Assembly: GCA_934552695.1 (NCBI GenBank)
Contig: CAKTER010000035.1
Coordinates: 1 to 11,950 of the forward strand
Direction: 5' to 3'
Source of the DNA: an uncultured Eubacteriales bacterium
GTDB lineage: Bacteria > Bacillota > Clostridia > Lachnospirales > Anaerotignaceae
DNA length: 11,950 bases
The stretch's first letter is position 1. Each line of letters begins with the position of its first letter. A program made the translations under genes and the position numbers. Shown here piece by piece: positions 1-6,174 of the stretch. Below the pieces are notes generated by a model. It worked only from the letters and a program-made list of their open reading frames with translations, searched no databases and was not told where the DNA came from.

Positions 1-17
1 TGTTCATCGCTCCTTTG
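1..17 (-). promoter_or_regulatory. Ribosome binding site and start region of a minus-strand gene beyond the left edge
   Basis: Read on the minus strand, AAAGGAG occupies 16 to 10 and is followed by an ATG at 7 to 5. The spacer to that ATG is only 2 bases, which is too short, so the true start is more likely a codon just outside the window. The site lies downstream of a strong minus-strand promoter and two attenuator-like hairpins, so a leftward gene clearly begins here. Its identity cannot be read from this window. By family context it is probably a nitrogen-metabolism gene such as an ammonium transporter, glutamate synthase or another glutamine enzyme, but that is only inference. Confidence 0.55.
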
Positions 18-36
18 GGTTTTTGAGTCTGAGAAT

Positions 37-91
37 AAAAAAAGCGACAGGGGAAGAGGGGACGATTGTCCCCTGCGACTCCCTTGTCGCT
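37..91 (-). promoter_or_regulatory. ANTAR-type antiterminator/terminator element, proximal copy
   Basis: On the minus strand a perfect 5-bp hairpin P1 (GCGAC/GTCGC, 90-86 with 79-75) has hexaloop AAGGGA, with A at loop position 1 and G at position 4, as known for ANTAR-protein RNA targets. A second hairpin P2 follows at once (74-68 with 63-57, 7 bp, loop AAUC). Its loop does not fit the A1/G4 rule. The 5' arm of P1 (91-80) can instead pair with 54-43 over 11 of 12 positions, followed by seven U residues (43-37). This is an intrinsic terminator mutually exclusive with P1. Inferred role: binding of an ANTAR protein to P1/P2 allows read-through into the gene left of the window. Confidence 0.7.
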
Positions 92-114
92 GCTACGCCA
101 AGAACGAAAGATAG

Positions 115-157
115 AAAAAGCCACAGACAATGGGTATGTCTGCGGCGTCCTTGTCGC
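115..157 (-). promoter_or_regulatory. ANTAR-type antiterminator/terminator element, distal copy
   Basis: On the minus strand P1 pairs 157-153 with 146-142 (GCGAC with GCCGC, one A-C mismatch) around hexaloop AAGGAC, again A1 and G4. The 3' arm of P1 is also the 5' base of a 10-bp hairpin 146-137/129-120 with loop UACCCAU, followed by five U residues (119-115). P1 and the full terminator therefore compete. The element begins within about 7 bases of the predicted transcription start. The shared GACAAGG core with the copy at 75-90 and with the glnA leader suggests one protein recognises all three. The P1 mismatch makes this the weakest of the three. Confidence 0.6.
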
Positions 158-170
158 TTTTGATGGGAAG

Positions 171-199
171 ATATTATCACTGTGGGAAAAGAATGTCAA
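171..199 (-). promoter_or_regulatory. Sigma-A promoter for the minus-strand leader and gene
   Basis: On the minus strand TTGACA (199-194) is separated by 17 bases from TAATAT (176-171). That is a perfect -35 and a 5/6 -10 at optimal spacing. Transcription should begin near 164, directly before the first ANTAR hairpin. It is divergent from the glnA promoter, with the two -35 boxes about 34 bases apart. Confidence 0.8.
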
Positions 200-233
200 G
201 CCCTTTTTTCAACTTTTTTTGCATTGACAGCCC

Positions 234-263
234 TTGACAAGCTGATTAAAATTAAGGTATACT
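234..263 (+). promoter_or_regulatory. Sigma-A promoter of the glnA-ANTAR operon
   Basis: TTGACA at 234-239 and TATACT at 258-263 are 18 bases apart, giving a start near 270, just before the P1 hairpin of the glnA leader. Another TTGACA lies at 224-229, but its spacing to the same -10 (28 bases) is too long. The intergenic stretch between the two divergent -35 boxes is T-rich and shows no further recognisable operator. Confidence 0.75.
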
Positions 264-271
264 TCCCCTAT

Positions 272-328
272 CAGACAAGGATGTTTGCTGAACCGGGGAA
301 CCGGCGGTGGACGTCCTTTTGTTTTTTT
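272..328 (+). promoter_or_regulatory. ANTAR-type antiterminator/terminator in the glnA leader
   Basis: P1 pairs 272-276 with 283-287 (CAGAC with GTTTG, one G-U) around hexaloop AAGGAT at 277-282, with A1 and G4. A small hairpin with GGAA loop (293-296/301-304) follows and could serve as P2, although it lacks the A1/G4 hexaloop. Bases 277-290 can instead pair with 305-318, including several G-U pairs, enclosing the GGAA hairpin. This long stem runs into TTTT, G and seven T residues (317-328), an intrinsic terminator. The terminator uses the P1 loop and 3' arm, so the two folds exclude each other. Inferred role: ANTAR-dependent antitermination of glnA. Confidence 0.7.
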
Positions 329-349
329 GCGAAGGAAGGAGCCTGAACA

Positions 350-1557
350 GTGAATTATTCCTACGATGAAGTTTTGGATTTTGTAGAAATGGAGGACGTC
401 AAGTTCATCCGTTTGGCCTTTTGCGATGTGTTCGGCAAGCAAAAAAATATTTCCATTATGCCGGAGGAGCTGCCCCGGGCCTTTTCCCAGGGGATTTCCT
501 TCGACGCCTCGGCCATCCGGGGCTTTGGGGGCCAGGTAAAGTCCGATTTGCTGTTGTTTCCCGACCCCGCACCCTAAACGTGCTGCCCTGGCGGCCCACC
601 CACGGGAAGGTAGTGCGGATGTTTTGCGATATCAAATATCCCGATGGCACCCCCTTTGAAAAAGATTGCCGGGAAATCTTGCGCCGGGCGGTGAGCCGGG
701 CCAAAGAGCTGGGGTTGGAAGTGAACTTGGGCTCCGAAATGGAGTTCTACCTATTTAAAACCGGCGAAAACGGGGAACCCACCGACCAGCCCTTTGATCG
801 GGCCGGGTACATGGATGTGGCCCCCGACGACCGGGGGGAGAACATCCGCCGGGAAATTTGCCTAACCCTGCTGGAAATGGGGATTCAGCCCGAAAGCTCT
901 CACCACGAGGAGGGCCCGGGGCAAAACGAAATTGATTTTCGGTATAGCGACGCCATGACGGCGGCGGATAACGCCATGAACTTTCAAACCGTGGTCCATG
1001 CGGTGGCCATGCGGAACGGGCTGGCGGCGGACTTTTCGCCCAAGCCCCTGTCCGGGCACAGCGGCAACGGGATGCACATCAATTTGTCGGTCAAAAAGCG
1101 GGGCGGAACCGACATGACCCAGCTGTTTATGGCGGGAATCTTAGCCCATATCCGAGAGATTACGGTGTTTTTAAACCCCAGCCCGGCCTCGTACCGGCGG
1201 CTGGGGGAGATGAAGGCCCCCCGGTATGTGAGCTGGTCGCCGGAAAACCGGTCGCAGCTCATCCGCATTCCGGCGGCCAAGGGCAGCTACCAGCGGTTCG
1301 AGCTCCGCTCCCCCGACCCCAGCGCCAACCCCTACCTGGCCTTTGCCATGCTCATTTATGCCGGGCTGGACGGCATTGAGAAAAATTTGCCCCTGCCGGA
1401 GCCGGTGAACGAGGATTTGTATAGCGCCGGGCCGGAAATTACGGCTCATTTGCCCCAGCTGCCGCAAAGCTGGGAGGAGGCCCTGGCCCTGGCCCAGCAT
1501 AGCGAGTTTGTGCGTCAGGCCCTGCCCGCCGGCTTTGCCGACCTGCTGGTGCAATAA
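350..1557 (+). CDS. glnA: Type I glutamine synthetase, interrupted by an apparent single-base frameshift
   Basis: Glutamine synthetase makes glutamine from glutamate, ammonium and ATP in the cytoplasm. The start is GTG at 350, with AAGGAG at 336-341 and an 8-base spacer. The frame opened at 350 stops at TAA 575-577 after residue 75, while the homologous protein continues one frame over from about 571. One base is missing between the Asp-Pro-Ala and Thr-Leu-Asn-Val codons. With the shift repaired the protein is about 403 residues, against roughly 440 for the family. Visible active-site motifs (repaired numbering) are the EMEF glutamates near 130-132, SSHHE near 183-187, NGMHINLS near 240-247, NRSQLIRIPA near 300-309, and a following RFELRSPDPSANPYLA. 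The C-terminal 25 or so residues of typical GlnA are absent. The intact remainder argues for an assembly error or a very recent mutation rather than an old pseudogene. It lies 12 bases before the ANTAR gene and behind an ANTAR-type attenuator. Confidence 0.9.
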
Positions 1558-1569
1558 CGGGAGGGTGCT

Positions 1570-2154
1570 ATGGGTTTGGAAAAACGACGACGTCAGGTGC
1601 TTATTGTCACCGGGACGGAGAAATTGTACGAGTTTTTTACCGAACTGCTGCCGCCTGCCGAGTTCTATCCCATCACCATGGCCAAAACAGCGGGGGAAGC
1701 CCGGCGGGGAGCGATTGATAACCCGGCAGACATTGTGATTATCAACACCCCCCTCAGCGACGATTTCGGCTTGCAGTTAGCGCTGGATTTGGCGGAAAGC
1801 AGCGCCGGGATTTTGTTGCTGGTAAAGGCCGATTTGTACGAGCAGGTGGCCTATCAGGCGGAGGAAGCCGGGGTATTGACGCTTTCGAAGCCCAACTCCC
1901 GGCAGGCCCTGTATACGGCGGTACGGTTGCTTTCGGCCGTTAACGCCCGGCTGTGGGCAGCGGAACAAAAAAACCGCTCTTTGCAGGAAAAAATGGCAGA
2001 CATCCGGGCGGTGAACCGGGCCAAATGGCTCCTGATTGAAAAGCACAACATGACGGAAAAGGAAGCGCATTATTACATCGAAAAACAGGCTATGGACGCC
2101 CGGGTGCCCCGGCGGAAAATTGCCGAAAACATCATTCGCTCCTACGACAGCTAA
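1570..2154 (+). CDS. ANTAR-domain RNA-binding antiterminator with degenerate receiver domain
   Basis: The 194-residue protein has an N-terminal receiver-like domain (about 8-120), a helical linker (about 123-142) and a C-terminal ANTAR three-helix domain (about 143-191). Typical ANTAR positions are visible: Ala151-Lys152, the TEKEA turn at 162-166, Ala174-Met175 and Ala185. ANTAR proteins such as NasR and EutV bind two-hairpin leader RNAs and prevent intrinsic termination. The usual phospho-acceptor Asp is Asn59 (IINTPL) and the N-terminal acidic pair is missing, while the conserved Lys107 (SKP) remains. Control by phosphorylation is therefore unlikely, and a ligand or protein partner may be sensed instead (inference). 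A GGGAGG at 1559-1564 fits the ATG at 1570. The gene is co-transcribed with glnA, 12 bases downstream, and its own leader plus the divergent leader carry matching RNA targets. Confidence 0.9.
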   Translation: MGLEKRRRQVLIVTGTEKLYEFFTELLPPAEFYPITMAKTAGEARRGAIDNPADIVIINTPLSDDFGLQLALDLAESSAGILLLVKADLYEQVAYQAEEAGVLTLSKPNSRQALYTAVRLLSAVNARLWAAEQKNRSLQEKMADIRAVNRAKWLLIEKHNMTEKEAHYYIEKQAMDARVPRRKIAENIIRSYDS

Positions 2155-2176
2155 AATGTCCTCATTTTAAAAGAGC

Positions 2177-2226
2177 TTAAAAAGAACCGCCTGCCCGGAA
2201 AGCTTCCGGCAAGCGGTTCCTTTTTT
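2177..2226. terminator. Bidirectional intrinsic terminator between convergent operons
   Basis: The stem GAACCGC/GCGGTTC (2184-2190 with 2213-2219) continues into an inner GCC-CGGAA/TTCCGGC stem with one bulged C. T residues follow at 2221-2226 on the plus strand, and A residues precede at about 2179-2183, giving a U-tract on the minus strand. It can stop both the glnA-ANTAR transcript and the aroC-lysA transcript. Confidence 0.9.
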
Positions 2227-2242
2227 GTGTTTGATGTTTGGC

Positions 2243-3502
2243 TTACAGCAGAATCTGGCCCCGGAGCAGGTCATCCAGGGTCTCCCGGCGGCGAATGAGC
2301 ACCACGGTGCCGTTTTCCCGCAACAACACCTCGGCCGGACGCAGCCGGTTGTTGTAGGTGGAGGCCATGGTGTAGCCATAGGCCCCGGCATCCAAAACCC
2401 CCAGCAAATCCCCCCGGTGAATTTCGGGCAGTACCCGGTCTTTGGCCAAAATATCGCCGCTTTCGCAAATATTGCCCACAATGGTCACGGCTTCGGTTTG
2501 GGAGGAGGGCAGGCCGCAATGGCGATACACCTCCACCCCGTGGTAGGAATCGTACATCACCGGCCGTTGCAGCACATTAAAGCCCAAATCGGTACCGATA
2601 AACTTGGTACCGTGATTTTGTTTAATCGCATGAACCTGGCCCAGCAGCACGCAGCACTCGGCGCTGACATAGCGGCCCGGCTCGATGCGGAAGGTCAGCT
2701 CTTTTCCATATTCTTCGGCAAAGCGGTACATCCGCTTGTCCATTTCCCGGCCCAAGGCTTCCAAATCCAGCCGGGGTTCATCGTCCTCCTTGTGGTAGGG
2801 GATGCCGAAGCCGCCGCCAAAATCCACAAATTCCAGGTCGGGGAACTGCTTCACAATCTCAAACAGGTTTTCCATGCTGGCCAAATAGCTTTCGCCGGTC
2901 ATAAACAGGCTGCCAATGTGCTGGTTAATGCCGATGAGCTTTAAATCGTGCTTTTTCAGCAGGCTTTTTACCGCCGGAATATCCTCGGGATTTACGGCAA
3001 ACTTTGTTTTTTTACCGCCGGTAACCACCTTTTCGCTGTGACCGGCCCCCACGCCGGGGTTAAAGCGTACCGCCACCTTGCCCCCGGGGCACAGGTTGCC
3101 AAACTGTTCCAGCTGGCACAGGCTGTCCACGCTGATGACGACCCCGGCCTGAATGGCATAATTCATTTCTTCCTCGGAAACATTGTTGCAAATGTAAAAA
3201 ATATCCTCCGGCGGGAACCCGGCGGCCAGTTCGGCATAAATTTCCCCGGGGGACATGGCGTCCACCGTTAAGCCCTCGGAGCGCACAATCTGCAAAAAGG
3301 CCAGGTTGCAGTTGGCCTTAGCCGAATAATCCACCACGAACCGGGGATAGGTGACCATTTGTTTCAGTTCCCGGCAGCGTTGGCGTAAAATGCGCTCGTT
3401 ATACACATACAGCGGGGAGCCGAAGGCTTCTACCAGCTCGTAGGGGTTGGTTTTTTCAAAAAAATTCATGCTGTCCGTCACTTTGGTATAAATCTTTTGC
3501 AT
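2243..3502 (-). CDS. lysA: Diaminopimelate decarboxylase
   Basis: This is a PLP-dependent, fold-type III enzyme that decarboxylates meso-diaminopimelate to L-lysine, the last step of lysine synthesis. The 419-residue protein is full length. The PLP-binding lysine is Lys62 in YSAKAN, the GGGFG phosphate-binding loop and an EPGRYV motif follow, the catalytic CESGD cysteine sits near 346, and DAGAYG lies near 371. On the minus strand GAAAGGAG lies 7 bases before the ATG at 3502, which supports this start over the internal Met12 that has no ribosome binding site. It follows aroC by 20 bases, so the two are one operon. No lysine riboswitch fits in that gap. Confidence 0.95.
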   Translation of the reverse strand: MQKIYTKVTDSMNFFEKTNPYELVEAFGSPLYVYNERILRQRCRELKQMVTYPRFVVDYSAKANCNLAFLQIVRSEGLTVDAMSPGEIYAELAAGFPPEDIFYICNNVSEEEMNYAIQAGVVISVDSLCQLEQFGNLCPGGKVAVRFNPGVGAGHSEKVVTGGKKTKFAVNPEDIPAVKSLLKKHDLKLIGINQHIGSLFMTGESYLASMENLFEIVKQFPDLEFVDFGGGFGIPYHKEDDEPRLDLEALGREMDKRMYRFAEEYGKELTFRIEPGRYVSAECCVLLGQVHAIKQNHGTKFIGTDLGFNVLQRPVMYDSYHGVEVYRHCGLPSSQTEAVTIVGNICESGDILAKDRVLPEIHRGDLLGVLDAGAYGYTMASTYNNRLRPAEVLLRENGTVVLIRRRETLDDLLRGQILL

Positions 3503-3522
3503 AAATGGTCTCCTTTCGGGGG

Positions 3523-4626
3523 TTACATCGGCTGATAAAAGCGCCGGACAGAGTCCATCCGAGCTGTCATGTTTTCCAAAAGCAGGTCGGCCAAAACCAA
3601 AGACGTCATGGCTTCCACCACGACCACCGCCCTTGGGACAATGATGGGATCGTGGCGGCCCGCAATGGAGAGGGTGGTTTCCTTGCCGGTGTCGGTCACA
3701 GTTTGTTGGGGGCGGGCAATGGAGGGGGTGGGTTTAAAGGCAACACGTACCAAAAGGGGTGCGCCGTCGCTCATTCCGCCCAGGACCCCGCCGGCATGGT
3801 TGGTGGCTTTTTCGATACCGTTCTTGCCGAACAGATAGGCATCGTTGTTTTGTGAGCCGCAGGCCAAGGCGGCGGCAAAGCCATCGCCGATTTCCACACC
3901 CTTTACGGCGCCAATGGAGAGGAGGGCGGCCCCCAACCGGGCGTCCAGCTTATCAAACACCGGCTCTCCAAGCCCTACCGGCAGGCCCTCGGCCACACAG
4001 GCCACTACGCCACCGGCGGAATCCTGCTTGCGGGCGTAGGCCTGCAAATAGGCAGCAGCCTCGGCGGCAGCCAGCCGGTCGGGCATCCACAGCGGGTTTT
4101 GCGGGCAGGCTTCCCAGGAAAACCGGGACGGGTCTACGGCAACAGGGCCAATGCTTTGGGCATAGGCCCGCACCCGGATCCCCACCTGCGCCAGCAGTTT
4201 TTGTGCCACGGCGCCACCGGCTACCCGGGCCAGCGTTTCCCGGCCGCTGGAGCGTCCGCCGCCCCGGTAGTCCCGGAATCCGTATTTGACATCAAAGGGA
4301 TAGTCTGCGTGGCCGGGCCGGTAGGTGTGGGCCAAATTGCCATAGTCCCGGGAGCGCTGGTCGGTGTTTTTGACCAGAATCGAAATAGGCGTACCGGTGG
4401 TCCGGCCTTCGAACACCCCGGACAAGATTTCGGCCTCGTCGCCTTCCTGTCGCTGTGTGGTAAAGGCCGACTGGCCGGGCTTGCGCCGATCCAGGAGGGG
4501 TTGAATATCGGCTTCGGACAGAGGCAGTCCTGCCGGACACCCGTCAATCACCACACCCAACGCCTTTCCGTGGGATTCCCCCCAGGTAGAAATACGGAAT
4601 AATTTTCCAAAAATCGAACCGGCCAT
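3523..4626 (-). CDS. aroC: Chorismate synthase
   Basis: This enzyme converts 5-enolpyruvylshikimate-3-phosphate to chorismate using reduced FMN, the last common step of aromatic amino-acid synthesis. The 367-residue protein begins at ATG 4626 with GGGGAGG 7 bases upstream. The open frame extends 21 codons further to 4689, but that extension has no ribosome binding site and is unlike the family N-terminus. Family signatures are WGESHG (His19), RRKPGQS near 47-53, the RPGHADYP segment, YRGGGRSSGRETLARV, and NHAGGVLGGMSDG with GRHDP later. It is upstream of lysA in a two-gene minus-strand operon. The pairing has no direct pathway link beyond amino-acid synthesis. Confidence 0.96.
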   Translation of the reverse strand: MAGSIFGKLFRISTWGESHGKALGVVIDGCPAGLPLSEADIQPLLDRRKPGQSAFTTQRQEGDEAEILSGVFEGRTTGTPISILVKNTDQRSRDYGNLAHTYRPGHADYPFDVKYGFRDYRGGGRSSGRETLARVAGGAVAQKLLAQVGIRVRAYAQSIGPVAVDPSRFSWEACPQNPLWMPDRLAAAEAAAYLQAYARKQDSAGGVVACVAEGLPVGLGEPVFDKLDARLGAALLSIGAVKGVEIGDGFAAALACGSQNNDAYLFGKNGIEKATNHAGGVLGGMSDGAPLLVRVAFKPTPSIARPQQTVTDTGKETTLSIAGRHDPIIVPRAVVVVEAMTSLVLADLLLENMTARMDSVRRFYQPM

Positions 4627-4657
4627 GGATACGCCTCCCCGCAAATAAATTACAACC

Positions 4658-4689
4658 ATTCTAACACAGAATAGCGCAAAAGGGGCCAA
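4658..4689 (-). promoter_or_regulatory. Possible weak promoter for aroC-lysA
   Basis: On the minus strand TAGAAT (4663-4658) is a 4/6 or better -10 located about 32 bases before the aroC start. The best -35, TTGGCC (4689-4684), is 20 bases away, which is longer than ideal. A promoter must lie in this divergent intergenic stretch, but this particular assignment is weak. Confidence 0.3.
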
Positions 4690-4703
4690 TTTTTTGGTTC
4701 TGC

Positions 4704-4732
4704 TTGCTATTTAAAAGCAAAATTGTTATAAT
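4704..4732 (+). promoter_or_regulatory. Sigma-A promoter of the ktr operon with internal inverted repeat
   Basis: TTGCTA (4704-4709) and a perfect TATAAT (4727-4732) are 17 bases apart, 27 bases before the ktrB start codon. An inverted repeat TTGCT-N7-AGCAA (4704-4708/4716-4720) overlaps the -35 and spacer and could be an operator. The 5' untranslated region is about 20 bases, too short for a c-di-AMP riboswitch of the kind found before some ktr genes. Confidence 0.7.
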
Positions 4733-4758
4733 GTTGCCCAAACAAGGGAGGCCGAAAA

Positions 4759-6162
4759 ATGGATTCGGTAAAATTTTTAAAAAACGAGAAAAAAAGCTCC
4801 CATTATCGCACGAGAATCCTGGTTCTGAGCTTTGTTTTCCTGATTTTGCTGGGGGCCTGTTTGTTAAATTTGCCAGTGGCCAGTCAAAACCAGCAGCCGA
4901 CAGGTTTTTTAAACGCATTATTTACCGCCACTTCGGCGGTATGTGTTACCGGTCTGTCGGTGGTTACAACGGTTCAGCATTGGAGTTTGTTTGGTCAAAT
5001 CGTTATCCTTTTGCTCATTCAAATCGGCGGGCTGGGGATGATGACGTTGGTGGCCATCCTCTTGATGGTTGCCCGCAAGCGTATCCTATACGACACCCGG
5101 GTGCTTTTGCAGGAATCTCTGGGGCAGGAGTCCAATCGGGGCGTTATCCGGTTTGTCCGCAGCCTGCTTTTGGGTACGGTCATTTTCGAAGGGAGCGGCG
5201 CTTTGCTTCTTAGCTTATGCTTTATCCCGGAGTATGGCTTAAAACGAGGGCTGTTTATGGGAATCTTCCACTCCGTTTCCGCCTTTTGCAATGCGGGGTT
5301 TGATGTGGTGGGGAGCAACAACCTCATGCCCTTTGTAAAGGCTCCGTTTGTCAATCTGATTGTGATTGTCTTGATTGTGATCGGCGGGCTGGGCTTTACG
5401 GTGTGGCGGGATTGCCTGGTCCTGTTCCGGGGTCGAAAGGAGCTGTCGTTTCGCCAACGGGTAGGGCATTTAGAGCTTCACAGCAAGCTGGTGCTTACCA
5501 TTACCCCGGTGCTGCTGTTTGGCGGCATGGTGTTTTTTTGGCTGGCCGAGCATAACAACCCGGACACCATGGGCAGCCTGAGCTTGGGAAACCAGTGGAT
5601 GGCAGCCCTGTTCCAATCGACCACCACCCGGACCGCCGGATTTAATACCATTTCCCAGGCGGACTTGACCTACGCCTCGAAGCTGATGAGCATTTTTCTG
5701 ATGTTTATCGGGGGCTCCCCGGTTAGTACCGCCGGTGGGGTAAAAACCGTTACCATCGGTGTATTGTTTTTTGCAGTGCGCTCGGTGATTCAGGGCCGCA
5801 AAAATACGGTTATGTTCCACAAAACCCTGTCGTTCGGAAACTTCCAAAAGGCGCTGGCCGTTTTTTTAATCAGTTTGGCCGTCCTGTTGGGGGTCACAGT
5901 CATGCTTACCGTAACCGAAAAGCAGATATTGTGGGACTATGAATGCCTGGATATTGTGTTCGAGGTGGTTTCGGCGCTGGGGACTACCGGGCTTTCCACC
6001 GGAATCACGCCGTTCCTGTCGGCAGCGGGGAAGCTGCTTTTAATTCTGTGTATGTTTATGGGCCGGTTGGGCCCCATCACCATTGTGGTTGCCCTGTCCC
6101 GCCGGCAGCGGACGGAGCAGGACAAGCTGGGATATCCAGAGGAAAACGTGATGATTGGATAA
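4759..6162 (+). CDS. ktrB: KtrB/TrkH-type potassium uptake channel subunit
   Basis: This is an integral membrane subunit of a Ktr/Trk K+ uptake system. The 467-residue protein has the four membrane-pore-membrane repeats of the superfamily. The four filter regions are visible: CVTGLS near 62-67, NAGFD near 178-182, RTAGFNT near 291-297 and GTTGLSTG near 408-415. Each centres on the glycine expected in the selectivity filter. The intramembrane gating loop GGSPVSTAGGVKT lies at about 318-330. The short cytoplasmic N-terminus and length fit KtrB better than the larger TrkH. GGGAGG at 4746-4751 is 7 bases before the ATG. The gene for the cytoplasmic regulatory subunit begins 12 bases after it. Confidence 0.93.
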   Translation: MDSVKFLKNEKKSSHYRTRILVLSFVFLILLGACLLNLPVASQNQQPTGFLNALFTATSAVCVTGLSVVTTVQHWSLFGQIVILLLIQIGGLGMMTLVAILLMVARKRILYDTRVLLQESLGQESNRGVIRFVRSLLLGTVIFEGSGALLLSLCFIPEYGLKRGLFMGIFHSVSAFCNAGFDVVGSNNLMPFVKAPFVNLIVIVLIVIGGLGFTVWRDCLVLFRGRKELSFRQRVGHLELHSKLVLTITPVLLFGGMVFFWLAEHNNPDTMGSLSLGNQWMAALFQSTTTRTAGFNTISQADLTYASKLMSIFLMFIGGSPVSTAGGVKTVTIGVLFFAVRSVIQGRKNTVMFHKTLSFGNFQKALAVFLISLAVLLGVTVMLTVTEKQILWDYECLDIVFEVVSALGTTGLSTGITPFLSAAGKLLLILCMFMGRLGPITIVVALSRRQRTEQDKLGYPEENVMIG

Positions 6163-6174
6163 TAAGGAGAAGCT

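Noticed and set aside
224..229. Second TTGACA as the glnA -35 box
   Set aside because: It is 28 bases from TATACT; the TTGACA at 234-239 has workable spacing of 18.
209..442. Minus-strand open frame across the glnA leader and 5' end
   Set aside because: It runs through the glnA promoter, attenuator and N-terminus, has no ribosome binding site and no recognisable protein features.
559..577. Programmed -1 ribosomal frameshifting in glnA
   Set aside because: No X-XXY-YYZ slippery heptamer and no obvious stimulatory structure at the switch point; a base missing from the assembly is simpler.
2225..2944. Long plus-strand open frame opposite lysA
   Set aside because: It is antisense to a fully conserved lysA and its composition is what an opposite-strand shadow of GC-rich coding sequence gives.
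3503..3522. Lysine riboswitch or T-box before lysA
   Set aside because: Only 20 bases separate aroC from lysA, enough for a ribosome binding site but not an RNA switch.
4733..4758. c-di-AMP riboswitch before ktrB
   Set aside because: The predicted 5' untranslated region is about 20 bases, far too short.
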